From positions 10,550,867 to 10,614,866 of the forward strand of contig CM071574.1 of NCBI GenBank assembly GCA_036426205.1: a DNA stretch of 64,000 nucleotides, read 5' to 3'. The notes beneath the pieces are model-generated. The model had not been told where the DNA came from and ran no database searches. It saw nothing but the letters and a program-made list of their open reading frames with translations. The DNA is from Ascaphus truei (lineage: Eukaryota; Chordata; Amphibia; Anura; Ascaphidae). Shown here in pieces: positions 11,820-22,688 of the stretch (position 1 is the first letter of the stretch; each line of letters starts with the position of its first letter). Position numbers and translations under genes: made by a program.

Positions 11820-12941
11820 AACAGAATATCTCTAATAAAAGCTAAGTGCATGTTGTATTTTACTTAAACCTACCAAGCTCTTGATTTGGACATATTTAAT
11901 GTGGAATAATATTGCATTGTAATCACACAGACTTTTCAAGGGTTCACTACATTTGCTATTGTCTAAATTCAGCTCAACATGCTAAAATGTAGAAAAGATT
12001 TATTTAATTATGTAGAACACTGTACACTAAATTCACCATTACCATTTAAGTATTACTGCCTACAATTCACTCACAATAATTTGTAGATAATTATAGCTGC
12101 TCAAATGGGCCATGGAGAGTTTTAAAATGTTTTTTAGAACATCATATTATACGGAAGCTAGTTAATTTAAACATATGTTTTTTTTCCCAAGCTAAGGGCA
12201 AGCAAGGACTTCAAAATGGATCTTTATTAAATCAGCATTCGTGGGTTATATAAGTAACACAACTCTTATTAAACTGCCCTTTATTACATTATATGACAGC
12301 TTTTTTTGTGATTTATATTGCTATGTGTAAGAACAGAACTAAATAACATTATGACATCCATAGTTCCAAGAGGTCATTTTTATTTAAATGCCAGAAAATA
12401 ATGCCGTCTCCAGTTAATATCAACGCATGAATTTAATTGTCCTATTTTATTTTCTATAAATGTTTGCATATTTCTAAATTCTTCAACAACAACTCATTAA
12501 ATCAACATCACGTTAACAAAGTTATAAAAGCAGGTTACAAATAGAGTGTAGTAATGAGAAAAACATAAATATCAGCAAGTGAATGATGTGAACTTTTGCA
12601 AAAATACATTTTAATTGCGACTAACCACTTGGCCCTGTTACACTTCAAAAAAAATGTTCTCTTAATATTGTCAGGTCGACTCCTATCATGTTTGGTTTGT
12701 TTTTTTTGAGTACTAGGTTCTGAGATTGAAATATAGGAATACACACATTTTTACACAAGGCTTTAACGTTTTGAGTTCTTAAAGACGTACCCAAAACATC
12801 CTCCAATCCTTGTGCAGATACCACATTGATTTATTTTTCTAGAAGGGACATGTAGATTTTTGTATGGTGTATTATGAGCTTTAGAAAAGGCCCTTGGCCA
12901 TGCACTGTGCATTCTTCCACAGTTCTATGCTTAGACTTGGA
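11820..12941. other. AT-rich non-coding, nothing recognised
   Basis: No supported exon, repeat terminus or hairpin. Runs of A/T and frequent stops in all frames. Confidence 0.55.
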
Positions 12942-13425
12942 CATTGACACAAGTGGAACAAAACAACAAATATGGCACCAGCACTCGTCAAGTATCTAAA
13001 GCATAGATAGGTAGGTGGGGTAAAAGGTGCATAGGGGTAAATAACCAATAGAAAATAGAAAGAAACTGGTGAGCAACAGGCCCATGAGGGGCTGGTAGAC
13101 CAGTACAGTCCCCTGTATAACAGCACTCAATCCCACTATCTAGTTAAATAGTCATATATGTCTAATACAGAAAAGATCAGAGCTCAAAAAATCCAACAGT
13201 GTACTGGTATGATGAAAATAGAATAAAAACAATTTTAATCGTAATATAACAAATAAAATAATGGGATTTTTTGAGCTCTGAGCTTTTCTGTATTAGACAT
13301 ATATGACTATGTAACTAGATAGTGGGATTGAGTGCTGTTATACAGGGAACTGTACTGGTCTACTGGCCCCTCCTGGGCCTGTTGCTCACCAGTTTCGTTC
13401 TATTTTCCATTGACACAAGTGGAAC
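12942..13425. mobile_element. Palindromic insertion flanked by 18-bp direct repeats
   Basis: CATTGACACAAGTGGAAC occurs at 12,942-12,959 and again at 13,408-13,425 in direct orientation. Between them are inverted arms 13,051-13,193 and 13,263-13,407 with few mismatches (for example AGAAACTGGTGAGCAACAGG against CCTGTTGCTCACCAGTTTCG), around a 69-base AT-rich loop. A 91-base unpaired segment (12,960-13,050) lies on the left. The long direct repeat resembles a target duplication made by a retroelement-type insertion with inversion. No coding capacity. Confidence 0.7.
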
Positions 13426-13764
13426 CATTAAAAAATGGTAGATTGCAAAACTAGTCATTCATGCCTTTTCTTTTTTCAATAGCAAAGCTAGAGTAAAATA
13501 GACAAACAAGCAATGCAAATGTATTTGGGGGAGAGGAACATAAAGAAATTGCACATATAAGTTTGTTTTGATGCATTGCTCCATTATCTGGTTGAATTTG
13601 CATTAAATTTAAGAAAGTATTTTCCTACATTTTACACAAATTGTTAGTCTGGCCTTGTGGCTGATTTTGAGGATTATGTTGAGATGATAAAAAAATGACA
13701 AACAGAGATCCAGAGCATGACACATTTCATGATAACTGTTATGTAACTCCCTAACTCTGCCTCA

Positions 13765-14260
13765 GGGCCGCCAACAGGGGGGGGGGGGGGGGGAAGCCGG
13801 GAAAAGTATCCAGGGTCCGGTAGCTGTGGGGGACCCGGCTGGCTGGTTCTGGAAGTTGGGCCCGGCCTTCTGTGTCCAGCTGATGGGTCACTAGTTGCCA
13901 CCGCAGACCATGGCTCCCCCCAGTTGCTGCTTCCTCTTCCCATGCTGTCCTCTCTCTCCCATCGGTGCGCGCTGGAAGCTGGACCTGACTTACAGATGTA
14001 CCCAGCTCCCAGCACGCATGGGCAGGAGAGAGGCCAGGCATGGGAAGAGGAAGCAACAGTTGGGGGGAGCCAGGAGCCGGGGCCCAGCAGCACCAACCAG
14101 AGGCCCTGGAAATTGGGCCCGGCCTTCTGTGCCCAACATCCGGGCCTCTGGTTACCACTGCCAGATCCCGGCTCTCCCCAGCTGCTGCCTTCCCACGCTG
14201 GGCCTCTCTCTCCCGCTGGTGTGCGCCAGAAGTTGGGTGCACCCGGACGACAGGCTCAGC
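13765..14260. repeat. GC-rich block with ~255-bp internal duplication and poly-G
   Basis: After a run of about 18 G (13,778-13,795), a unit with GTTGGGCCCGGCCTTCTGTG, CTCCCCCCAGTTGCTGC and CTCTCTCTCCC..GGTG.GCGC recurs about 255 bases later (13,851-13,985 and 14,106-14,235). Open frames on both strands result from GC richness and contradict one another; I do not call a gene. Confidence 0.55.
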
Positions 14261-14274
14261 TTCCTACGTGCACC

Positions 14275-15240
14275 AGGTATCTTGGGGGTAATGGTAATTA
14301 TATCTGGGATGGGGTAGTTGTGTTAATTGTATTTGGGGGTAGGGGTAATTGTATCTGGGAGGTTAGGAGTGGGGTATTAGAGGCAATTGTTTCTGGGGTG
14401 GGGTCATAGTGCTGTTTGTATCTGGGGGTGTTTGCATCTGGTGGGGGGGGTTGCATCTGGGTGTGTATAGTGGTGCCTGTATTTGGGGATTTATTGGGGT
14501 CTGTATTTGGAAGGATTGTATTGGGAGGGGGTATTGTGTATGTATTGAGGGGGGTTGAGTGGGAATTGTATTGGTCTTGGGGGTGATTTGTGTGGGATTG
14601 AGGGAGCTGGATTGAGTGAGAAGTGGTAACTGAGTGATAGCGTAGGGGGGAAAGAGGATAGAGGGGGTTTAAGGGAAGGAGGGGGGAGAGTGAGGAAGAG
14701 AGGGAGCAAGTTAAGGGTAAGAGTGGGACACAGAGTTGTGGAGAAGGGCCATGCAGATAAGTGGGGGCTCACAGAGACCCCGGTGGCAGGACGCAGAACT
14801 TCCAGCATCGGCTGGCCAAGTCTGCCCCCTGGAGCTGCCAGTCCCGGCACTCTCCCCTCCAACCCCCTGTCGTGAGCACTGGACACGACGCAGGCAGTGC
14901 GCATAGGGAACAATCCCTTTCTCTCTACTGAGCATTGAGTGGGAGGAGCCTCAGTAGTGGGCAGAGCCTCAGGGAGAGCTGAGGAGAACAGAGTAGAGCG
15001 GGGGCATGAAGCAAACATGCTGAAAACAGGTTAGAAGGAAGAGCCAAATCAGTGAGAGCCAGACAGACATGAAAGGGGAAGAAGAGATATAGAAAGGAAG
15101 GAAACACAAAGACAGGATAAAATAAAGAAGTAAAGAGAGATACATAAGAGGAAAAAAAGAAAAATTTGAGTGGGGAGAAAAGAGAGAAAGTCATGAGGGG
15201 GAAAGAGTAAGATAGATAATGATAGACATAAAGGGACATC
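14275..15240. repeat. GT-rich then purine-rich low-complexity tract
   Basis: 14,280-14,600 is a degenerate series of GTATCTGGGGG / GTAATTGTATTTGGGGG units. 14,600-14,740 and 15,020-15,240 are almost pure A/G on the plus strand. Between them, 14,750-14,960 is mixed GC-rich sequence. The strand asymmetry is strong. No gene is supported. Confidence 0.6.
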
Positions 15241-15559
15241 TCACTTCCTGCAGTTTGTAGAGTTGTATTTATTGTAAAATAATGTATTTCAATTCAGTAT
15301 GTCTCTGGCAGATGGCACAGTGAATATTTTTGTCCCTGTTCTGTTATACCGTAGCCATTTTTGTTCATACGTGGCACCAAAATTAGTGCATATACCTATA
15401 GGAGCTCCCTCCCCCTAGCTTCCTTTAAAAGCAGACCACTTCCAATTAGTGGTTGAAAGTTGTTGAGCACACCTGAGATACCTGTGAGAAACGCTAATAG
15501 CTAGATTAGCTACATGTGTAGCAGTGAGCTCGTGACAACAATGCTCCCTATCAACTGGT

Positions 15560-15815
15560 TTCGCTCACACTGCTGGAGCTGTGGCCTCAAAGCAATAGTT
15601 ATGGATTGTAGTCCTGTTGTGTCTGACACCGTTCCAGTGATTAGGTTGGTGCCTTCAGCTTATAATCAACTCTATATTGTTCGCATGGAAATCCTTTTTA
15701 GGATGTGAGGGACAGGACTCATTTAAATATACTTTGCATATCGTCCAGGGTACTCCTTTTTCAGCAGAGGCATGTTTATTTGGAGGGACGCTTGAGGGGA
15801 TATATATACAACTAG
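15560..15815 (+). repeat. Interspersed repeat copy A
   Basis: CTGACACCGTTCCAGTGATTAGG, TTGGTGCC, TTATAATCAACTCTATAT, TCATTTAAATATACTTTGCATA and TTTATTTGGAGG..CTTGAGG..ATATATATA appear in the same order at 22,050-22,290. Two copies of one unclassified repeat; copy B carries a MITE at its right end. Confidence 0.55.
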
Positions 15816-15894
15816 CAACTGCTAATAAAGTTAGAGAGGTCACTCTCTCGCTCCTAAAAAAACCCATCCAGGAATGGATTTTTCACTGCCCCTG

Positions 15895-16015
15895 AAAAAA
15901 AAAAATCTGCAATTGTGGATTTCACTTTTCGAGAGGGGTCCGCGGATCAAAGGAACTGCCGGATTCGAGGCAGATCCAAATTCGCCCCAAAAATATGCCC
16001 ATCTCTAGTAGTGAA
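15895..16015 (-). repeat. Second copy of TAGAGATGGGCA-type repeat
   Basis: Minus strand reads CTACTAGAGATGGGCATATT, TTTGGGGCGAATTTGGATC, resembling 2,963-3,110. Short, diverged, class uncertain. Confidence 0.35.
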
Positions 16016-16318
16016 CAATTACTCGCACTGATAAAAGGTGTGCAGAAAATATTTAACGTGCATTTTCAAGTTAAAAGAACTTCTTTAATTTGTGTACATG
16101 TCACAGATAACGATTTTTTAAATATATATAAATGACATTTAGTAAAGCTTATTTTGACAGAATCCAGTGTTATGGAAACTTTTGACAGTACATTATGAAA
16201 AAAGATGCAGGAGAAAAATGGAAAGAAAAACATAATCTAAAAACATCTATTGCAAGAACTTTGGGATTCAATTCCTCTGCAAAGTTTGACCTTCCTTCAG
16301 AGTTCAAGAAAGCATTAC

Positions 16319-16485
16319 CGTATCTCCCAATCTGAAATTAACTCCATCCATCTCCTCAAAAGAGAATGTCTGCACAGCTGAATCGCGATAGATCTCTTCT
16401 TTCATGCTGACTGGGGAAAGGTGTGACCGTGACCACTGTATAACCCAGGGAGGGATCAGAGGAGTGGTGGTTAATATTGCAGGAT
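16319..16485 (-). CDS. Candidate internal exon, gene not recognised
   Basis: On the minus strand a 167-base open segment is bounded by an acceptor (GTGAATGTCTGCAG, preceded by CTTTTTCTC) and a donor (GATACG|GTAATGC). It starts with two bases that finish a codon and ends on a codon boundary, giving 55 codons, including [38 protein letters not shown] and VNFRLGDT. The mix of charged, aromatic and Trp residues is unlike the Ser/Leu/Ile-rich spurious frames around it, and no repeat overlaps it. The product is not recognised; no function is proposed. It could be an exon of a gene whose introns hold most of this window. Alternatives are chance or a decayed processed gene. Confidence 0.45.
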
Positions 16486-16489
16486 CTGC

Positions 16490-17400
16490 AGACATTCACA
16501 GCTAATTTTAATGTGAGAAAAAGAGCTTGTGTTCACATAAGATATAGATAGAGTGTATATACTGTATTTATTAAATTACATAGTATGCGCTTACATGGTA
16601 CACATATAAGACATGCACTACAATATATGCATCAAATCGAAAGCTGTTCTAACAAGATTGCCTGTTTATGTGTATCATTTGTTTAATCTTCATTTGGAAT
16701 GTATTGAAAAAGCTGGTCATTATAAACCAACATATGTGCATGTACTAATATTTTTACTTGTATGTTTCAATAAATCATTACAATATATCATATGTATAAA
16801 GCTGCAGGATTTTATTCATTGATGTTTGGCAAGACATTTTTCTAGCGTCAATTTGCATTAAATTTGTTAATTTTAACTCTGATCTCCTGTGTAAAAAAGG
16901 ACAATGCCACCTCCGTTTGGCTGGACTGAAAGTCACAAAGGAAAAGGGGAAACACCAGGAGATAAAGATACTCACTGTGATAGATCCCATTATAATATTT
17001 CCCCAAGCAAATCCTCACAACCTGTGCAACCACTCCCTCAATTATTCCTTAAAGCGCACAGCACTAAGAATAAGAATGTGCCCTCACTTATGGACTATAA
17101 ACACTGTTACATTAAATAGACTCTGCAGCACCAGCTTCATGGGAAAGCATTCATCATATGCAGCACTTAATGTTAATCAAACACATATTTTAAGTATGAT
17201 GATGGTGCTTCTATGACAGGAAAATCTTGTATAGGTAGCATTTCAGCAATCATATTTATTTTTTATATATAGATATGTGCAAATGTCATTAATAGTACTT
17301 TGCAAAATGTTTTGGAAACTTCTCGGCTGTTTTCCCGTTGTTTGCCAAATCTTTGCGTTGCGTGACATTGTGCCTGAATGTTGCGACTTTTTGACAAAAT
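16490..17400. other. Non-coding, one weak exon candidate
   Basis: Mostly AT-rich sequence without recognised repeats. A 46-base minus-strand segment at 16,976-17,021 with AG/GT(GAGT) borders is discussed as a finding; otherwise nothing is supported. Confidence 0.45.
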
Positions 17401-18660
17401 GTCAATATTTATTTTATTTTTTATTTATAAAATATTTTACCAGGAAGTAATACATTGAGAGTTACCTCTCGTTTTCAAGTATGTCCTGGGCACAGAGTAA
17501 AACAAATAATACATGGTTACAAGTACAGTTACTTAAATGAACAAGGTATACATTATATAAAAGACATTGCGTGCACAGTTAAAGAAAATATATATTATGA
17601 GCGTATGAAACAGTTACAGACCAGATTAAAGTGTGAGACAGCCTTAGATTTGAAAGAACTTAAGCTGGTGGTGGATATGAGAGTCTCTGGTAGGTTGTTC
17701 CAGTTTTGGGGTGCACGGAAGGAGAAGGAGGAACGTCCGGATACTTTGTTGAGCCTTGGGACCATGAATAGTCTTTTGGAGTCAGATCTCAGGTGATAGG
17801 TGCTGCATGTGGTAGGGGTGAGGAGCTTGTTCAGGTAGCTGGGTAGCTTGCCCAGAAAGTATTTGAGGGTGAGACAGGAAAGGTGAACTTTGCGCCCAGA
17901 CTCTAGTGATGACCAATCTAGTTCTTTGAGCATTTCGCACTGATGTGTGATGTAGTTGTATTGGAGAACAAAACGACAAATTGAATTGTAGAGGGTGTCA
18001 AGTTTGCTAAGGTGGGTTTGAGGAGCCGACCCATATACTATGTCTCCATAGTCAATAATTGGCATTAGCATCTGCTGTTCAAAATGCTTTCTGACCAGGA
18101 GACTTAGGGAGGATTTGTTCCTGTAAAGTACCCCTAGTTTGGCATAGGTCTTGGTTGTCAGGGTATCAATGTGCATCCCGAATGTTAAGTGGGAGTCAAA
18201 CCATAAGCCCAGGTATTTAAAACTAGTGACAGGTGTTAGGGTGGTGTTAGCGTTGGTTCTAATCAGGAGCTCAGTCACTGGAAGCTTTACAAATTTAGAC
18301 TTGGTCCCAAATACCATTGTTACAGTCTTGTCAGTGTTTAAAAACAGTTTGTTTTGGGAAATCCAGTTTTCGAGTCTCAAAAAGTCAGACTGAAGTATGT
18401 GTTGAAGGTCAGAGAGGCTATGGCTGTGTGCATATAGGATTGTGTCATCTGCATACATGTGTACTGAGGTTTCCTTACAAGCTGTGGGAAGATCATTAAT
18501 GAACACTGAGAAGAGTAGGGGCCCCAGAACAGAGCCTTGCGGGACACCACAGGTGATATCCAGGGGGTTGGAGTTAGAGCCTGAGATGGACACATGTTGG
18601 GATCTATATAAAGGGTCGCCAAAAAAACATATTGGGTCAACTTGGATCATTTTCCCAAAA
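17400..18660 (-). mobile_element. 5'-truncated non-LTR retrotransposon (jockey/L2/CR1/Rex group)
   Basis: The minus-strand element covers part of the reverse transcriptase, the full C-terminus, a short 3'UTR and an (ATAAA)n-like tail at about 17,400-17,430. The 3' end ATGTATTACTTCCTGGTAAA then ATATTTTATAAATAAA differs from the L2 tails elsewhere, so it is another LINE family. The 5' truncation at about 18,660 is usual for target-primed reverse transcription. Confidence 0.8.
17595..18650 (-). CDS. Reverse transcriptase (C-terminal part) of a LINE
   Basis: The reading frame of 351 codons has no stop or frameshift. It encodes the second half of a non-LTR reverse transcriptase that would copy element RNA at a nicked chromosomal target. 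Visible motifs: GVPQGSVLGPLLF (residues 35-47), the catalytic YADDT (66-70), NTDKTVTMVFG (about 105-115), FKYLGLWFDSHLTF in the thumb region, and a C-terminal WNNLPETLISTTSLSSFKSK typical of L2/CR1/Rex-type LINEs. The apurinic endonuclease and the first RT motifs are lost by 5' truncation, so the first methionine is not a natural start. Being open over 1 kb, it is younger than the gypsy and L2 copies nearby. Confidence 0.85.
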   Translation of the reverse strand: MIQVDPICFFGDPLYRSQHVSISGSNSNPLDITCGVPQGSVLGPLLFSVFINDLPTACKETSVHMYADDTILYAHSHSLSDLQHILQSDFLRLENWISQNKLFLNTDKTVTMVFGTKSKFVKLPVTELLIRTNANTTLTPVTSFKYLGLWFDSHLTFGMHIDTLTTKTYAKLGVLYRNKSSLSLLVRKHFEQQMLMPIIDYGDIVYGSAPQTHLSKLDTLYNSICRFVLQYNYITHQCEMLKELDWSSLESGRKVHLSCLTLKYFLGKLPSYLNKLLTPTTCSTYHLRSDSKRLFMVPRLNKVSGRSSFSFRAPQNWNNLPETLISTTSLSSFKSKAVSHFNLVCNCFIRS

Positions 18661-19555
18661 AAAGGGCAGATTTAATGAACTTTGCCAATTTCAGTGGAAA
18701 CTTTGCTACTCAGATATATACCCTTATATAAAGATCAATTTCATCAAGTGCTTGTTATTTGAAGAGGTGTTAATGCTGAATCAGGAACGTTAACCCATAT
18801 GGCACTTGATGAATCTTCCCCATATATTTAAATATTTACAGACATATAATAATAGTGTTATATAAAGTAAATTGGTGCTTGTTGCCTCTGTCAGGACAGC
18901 TGGTTGGGGGGTGTGCTCGGTAGCCTTGCCAAAGGGGCTCTATGGGACGCTAATGCCTAGTGGTGGAAATTAGTGGTGAGTGGGCAGAGCCTATTGTGCT
19001 ATGGGTACTTAGGACCCATTGTCGCTGGTTGTCATCTGAGTGGCCAGGGCTGTGCGATCCTTGGCTTGGGGTTGCAGCCATGGTTTCAGTACTATTGGCC
19101 TCTATCGGTTGGGGAGCATTCTGGCTGGGTTAGCGCTTACTGTTGTCTGTAATGAGATTTAATAAAAGCCGTTGGCATTTAATTTCCAGAACGTTATTCA
19201 TTTACCGTTCTGTTAAAAGGTTTGTGGGGAGGGGGGGACTCACAGGATCTGAGGTCATGAAATTGCTACAGTCATATAATAACAGTTCTGTATCAGCATG
19301 TTTTTTAAAGTAACTCTGTATCCTCGGTTCTAATTGTATTTATATAAAATAAAGTAATGTTAAGGTAAATTGAAATCTTACATTACTACAGATGTAGCAG
19401 AAAGTATCTCACTCTCTGGTGCGTGCCAGCAGGTGAGATAACATGTTTGCCCCGCCACGTTTTTCACGTGTGGCTCAGGCAGACACATTGGATGCTGCGT
19501 AAGAAAACCAGGGAAATGAACCCCAAATGACAAGTGCCGCAGTGTTTGTAGGATG
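18661..19555. other. Non-coding; possible decayed LTR or 3'UTR piece
   Basis: 18,889-19,240 is GC-richer, begins TGTCAGGACAGCTGG, contains AATAAAAG at about 19,161 and a G-rich run near 19,230. It resembles retroelement LTR sequence, but no matching boundary or target duplication was found. The rest shows nothing. Confidence 0.3.
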
Positions 19556-19561
19556 AATGTA

Positions 19562-19958
19562 CACTGGCGACACACTTTATTCGAGCTTGGCTAGTCCCAC
19601 GAATTCGGGTATACCCGGGTGTATTGAGGTTTGTGACTGTTTTCTGCCCGAGTGCATTGAGTTATTTTCCAAGCAGGGATTGAAGCATTTTAATCCCGCT
19701 GGCTGCAATACTGCACAGTATATATATATATACTGCATTACAATTCATGAATTTATGCCATCTGGTAGACACGCGAAGCATTGCAGCCTATTAAATCCTA
19801 ATCATTATCATTTAACAGATCAGCCGCCCATCAGCCAGGCATGAACCCAGGCTGGGAAGGCAAATGCAACGGGGCTTGTCAGAGGTGAGGAGTGGCGCAT
19901 TCCAGGTATCTGCCAGGTACATACCGGGTATTTGCTCGAATAAAGTGTGTCGGTGCAG
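19562..19958 (+). mobile_element. TA-flanked MITE (Tc1/mariner-like), copy 1
   Basis: Flanked by TA on both sides (19,560-19,561 and 19,959-19,960). The left end is CACTGGCGACACACTTTATT then CGAGC; the right end inverted is CTGCACCGACACACTTTATT then CGAGC, so the terminal inverted repeat is about 25 bp with variable outermost bases. The interior holds a GCAGTATATATATATACTGC hairpin and no coding frame. Copies 2 and 3 at 22,293 and 60,534 are almost identical and in the same orientation. TA duplication suggests Tc1/mariner mobilisation; the autonomous partner is not in the window. Confidence 0.8.
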
Positions 19959-20288
19959 TATATCAATCACATTTCATTGTGTGGAATTCACTTTGTTCCG
20001 GTTGCAGTGAAGCTTTTTGTGTTGTTTTTTGTTATTTGCAATACCAAGTAAGGCTACTTTGACCCCATGTGAGTGAGAGGTAGCCTGGTGGAATGTATAT
20101 GAAGTGGGATGAACACTGGGTGTCTGATGACAAGCTCTGGACCCTTACCCACTATATACCATAGAATGCCACATGTAAAGCTAAACCACCTGGGGTAAAA
20201 AATGCATAAAGGTTTGCCATAAAGAACTTATAGCCTCCTTGTGCAGCGTCCGGATCAGCATGCTCCCTGCCTGAATCGTAGCCTGGAA

Positions 20289-20786
20289 GTGAAGTCCCGT
20301 GCGGGAGAAGTATCGGCGGGACACTGCTCTGTGAAAAAAGAATAAGGCTGGATCGCTTTGAATGTTAAAAAAAGGTTTGTTTGGCATAGGCAAAAAGATA
20401 AAAAGGAGGGTAATATAAAGCCTGACTATGGGTGTAACGCATCAGAGGTTACTTGTATTGTATTGTATGTCTTTATTTATATAGCGCCATTAATGTACAT
20501 AGCGCGTCACAGCAGCAATACACGTGACAATCATGTAAATAACAAATAATATAAATAACAGATCATGGGAATAAGTGCTTCAGGCATAAAAGTAACATTT
20601 CGGAAGTGGCGTCCCTGCTCCAAAGAGCTTACAATCTAATTGTAACTTGTGGGGTTATCCCTCCTTTTTATCTTTTTGCCTATGGCCAAATACACCTTTT
20701 TTTAACATTCAAAGCGATCCAGCCTTATTTTTTTTTCACGGAGCAGTGCACAGCCGATACAGTACTTATCCCCCACGGGACTTCAC
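20289..20786. repeat. Long inverted repeat with LINE tail in its loop
   Basis: Left arm 20,289-20,425 (GTGAAGTCCCGTGCGGGAGA ... AATAAGGCTGGATCGCTTTG ... GCAAAAAGATAAAAAGGAGGG) is the imperfect reverse complement of 20,648-20,786 (CCCTCCTTTTTATCTTTTTGC ... CAAAGCGATCCAGCC ... CGGGACTTCAC). The loop contains a separate L2 tail insertion. Likely a MITE or foldback unit. Confidence 0.65.
20460..20645 (-). mobile_element. L2-type LINE 3' tail inserted in a hairpin loop
   Basis: TGTATGTCTTTATTTATATA, GCGCCATTAATGTACATAGC and CTCCAAAGAGCTTACAATCT reproduce the L2 3'UTR of 8,383-8,570 on the same strand. Flanking words GTTACTTGT (about 20,448) and GTAACTTGT (about 20,642) could be a target duplication with one mismatch. 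Confidence 0.7.
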
Positions 20787-20789
20787 ATT

Positions 20790-22045
20790 GGATGCTGCCG
20801 TGTCGCGCTATATATGTATTTTATTGTACAGTGCATCTGAATGCAACTGTGAATAAAGAGAGCGATGTTGATTCCCCAACAACAGAAACATGGATAAATA
20901 AGGCTAAATTTGAGAAAATAATAGAAATAATAAAAACAGAAATAGCAGATCATTTTCCTACCACCAGATCCCATTTGGTCACTGGCTTTTGTCACATTTC
21001 TGAAACCCATGTTTCCATCCCAAACATTTGCATTTTTTTATTTTAGTGATTTAAAAACAAAAATGGTATATAAAACTCTTTGGAAAATAGGGGCGTAATA
21101 TGAATCTAAAATCAAAAACACAAGCTCTGTTCTACACTTCTGTAGCTATTTTTCTTGTACATAATCAGAAAGACATTTGGTTTCCATAACAATAAACTGC
21201 AAATAATTATAGTCCACACAGTTTTGCTCTCTCCTTGAAATGTTTTTGATGTGTATTATTATATATTGTTTGACAGTAAAATATCATTCCTTCACCTTGG
21301 CATATGTTCTATTCTTCACGTTCCCCAGGAACACAGGCATATCAGAAAATTGAAAAAGAATTGTTACATTAAAATATCAGTCATCGTTTTGTTAGAACAA
21401 CATATTAAAGGTTAATTATTTTGCTAATCGGATGAACCTCAGCAGGGCTGCTATACTAGCACAGCAGTTGAAACATAAAGCATCAAGATGCAATCTTGCC
21501 AAACATTAGGATGTCTTACATCATGGGAAATGCAAACACAAATTTTAGATAAGGATTTTGGAACTATGATATTTCAACCACCAGCAGAAAATAAATGTTA
21601 ATGTTTCTGAAGACTATTTTTTTTTACATACCCAATATGTACTTCTACTTAATAAATGTAATTGCTTTAATTTACTGTACATCACGTATAATATCAAAAT
21701 GTAGTTACATTCGACAGCAATGATTTTAATATCAATGACTTCAGAAGAAAGCACGCAGATTTTTACATGCCAATTTAGACAAGGAAAATTGATATAAAAT
21801 GTACTTGCAGAGGCGTTTTAAGAATTTTGGGGTGTAAATTGGGGGCCCACACACAAAGGTCACATTTAAATACAAATACAGTATGTTTTTATTGAACACC
21901 ATTCAACACTTTTATTGAAATTCAGTTAATACTACTACAAAGACATAATTTTTATTTATCTACATGTGGGTCTCTGTTTTTTTATTTGAAAATCACAAAT
22001 AACATCATCAAATTCGATTTTATGAAGTATATCTGAATCGCTAGA
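20790..22045. other. AT-rich non-coding, nothing recognised
   Basis: No splice-supported exon or repeat boundary was identified. Confidence 0.5.
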
Positions 22046-22049
22046 GCTG

Positions 22050-22290
22050 TGGGCTTCAATCCTTTTGGGTCTGACACAATTCCAGTCATTAGGTTGGTAC
22101 CATAGACTTATTATCAACTCTATATAGTTGGTATAGAAATTATTTTAGGAAGTGTGGGGCGGGGCTCATTTAAATATACTTTACATAGTCATTTGCATAT
22201 CTCCAGGCCGGGTACCTCAGGTGTGCTACTTGTTCAGCACAGGCATGTCACCCTAATTTATTTGGAGAAACTTTTGAGGCAATATATATA
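22050..22290 (+). repeat. Interspersed repeat copy B
   Basis: Same block order as 15,560-15,815 (TCTGACACAATTCCAGTCATTAGG, TTATCAACTCTATAT, GGGGCTCATTTAAATATACTTT, TTATTTGGAGAAAC). The (TA)n at its right end is the target of MITE copy 2. Confidence 0.55.
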
Positions 22291-22292
22291 TA

Positions 22293-22688
22293 CACTGGCG
22301 ACACACTTTATTCGAGCTCGGCTAGTCCCACGAATTCGGGTATACCCGGGTGTATTGAGGTTTGTGACTGTTTTCTGCCCGAGTGCATTGAGTTATTTTC
22401 CGGCAGGGATTGAAGCATTTTATTCCCGCTGGCTGCAATACTGCACAGTACATATATATATACTGCATTACAATTCATGAATTTATGCCATCTGGTAGAC
22501 ACGCGAAGCATTGCAGCCTATTAAATCCTAATCATTATCATTTAACAGATCAGCCGCCTGTCAGCCAGGCATGAACCCAGGCTGGGAAGGCAAATGCAAC
22601 GGGGCTTGTCAGAGGTGAGGAGCGGCGCATTCCAGGTATCTGCCAGGTACATACCGGGTATTTGCTCGAATAAAGTGTGTCGGTGCAG
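22293..22688 (+). mobile_element. TA-flanked MITE, copy 2
   Basis: Same termini, internal hairpin and orientation as the copy at 19,562, with TA at 22,291-22,292 and 22,689-22,690. Inserted in the TA-rich end of repeat copy B. Only a few substitutions and a short indel separate it from copy 1. Confidence 0.8.

Noticed and set aside
13674..14409. Overlapping 140-163 codon frames on both strands in the GC-rich block
   Set aside because: Frames overlap on opposite strands, are Gly/Pro/Ser rich and lie in an internally duplicated low-complexity region.
14491..15239. Ser/Pro/Phe-rich minus-strand frames of 104-175 codons
   Set aside because: Result from the purine-only plus strand; composition, not coding.
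18889..19240. Another solo LTR
   Set aside because: A TGTCAGG start and AATAAA are present, but no matching end or target duplication could be found.
20606..21046. 146-codon plus-strand frame
   Set aside because: It begins in LINE and inverted-repeat sequence and ends in AT-rich DNA; no conserved pattern.
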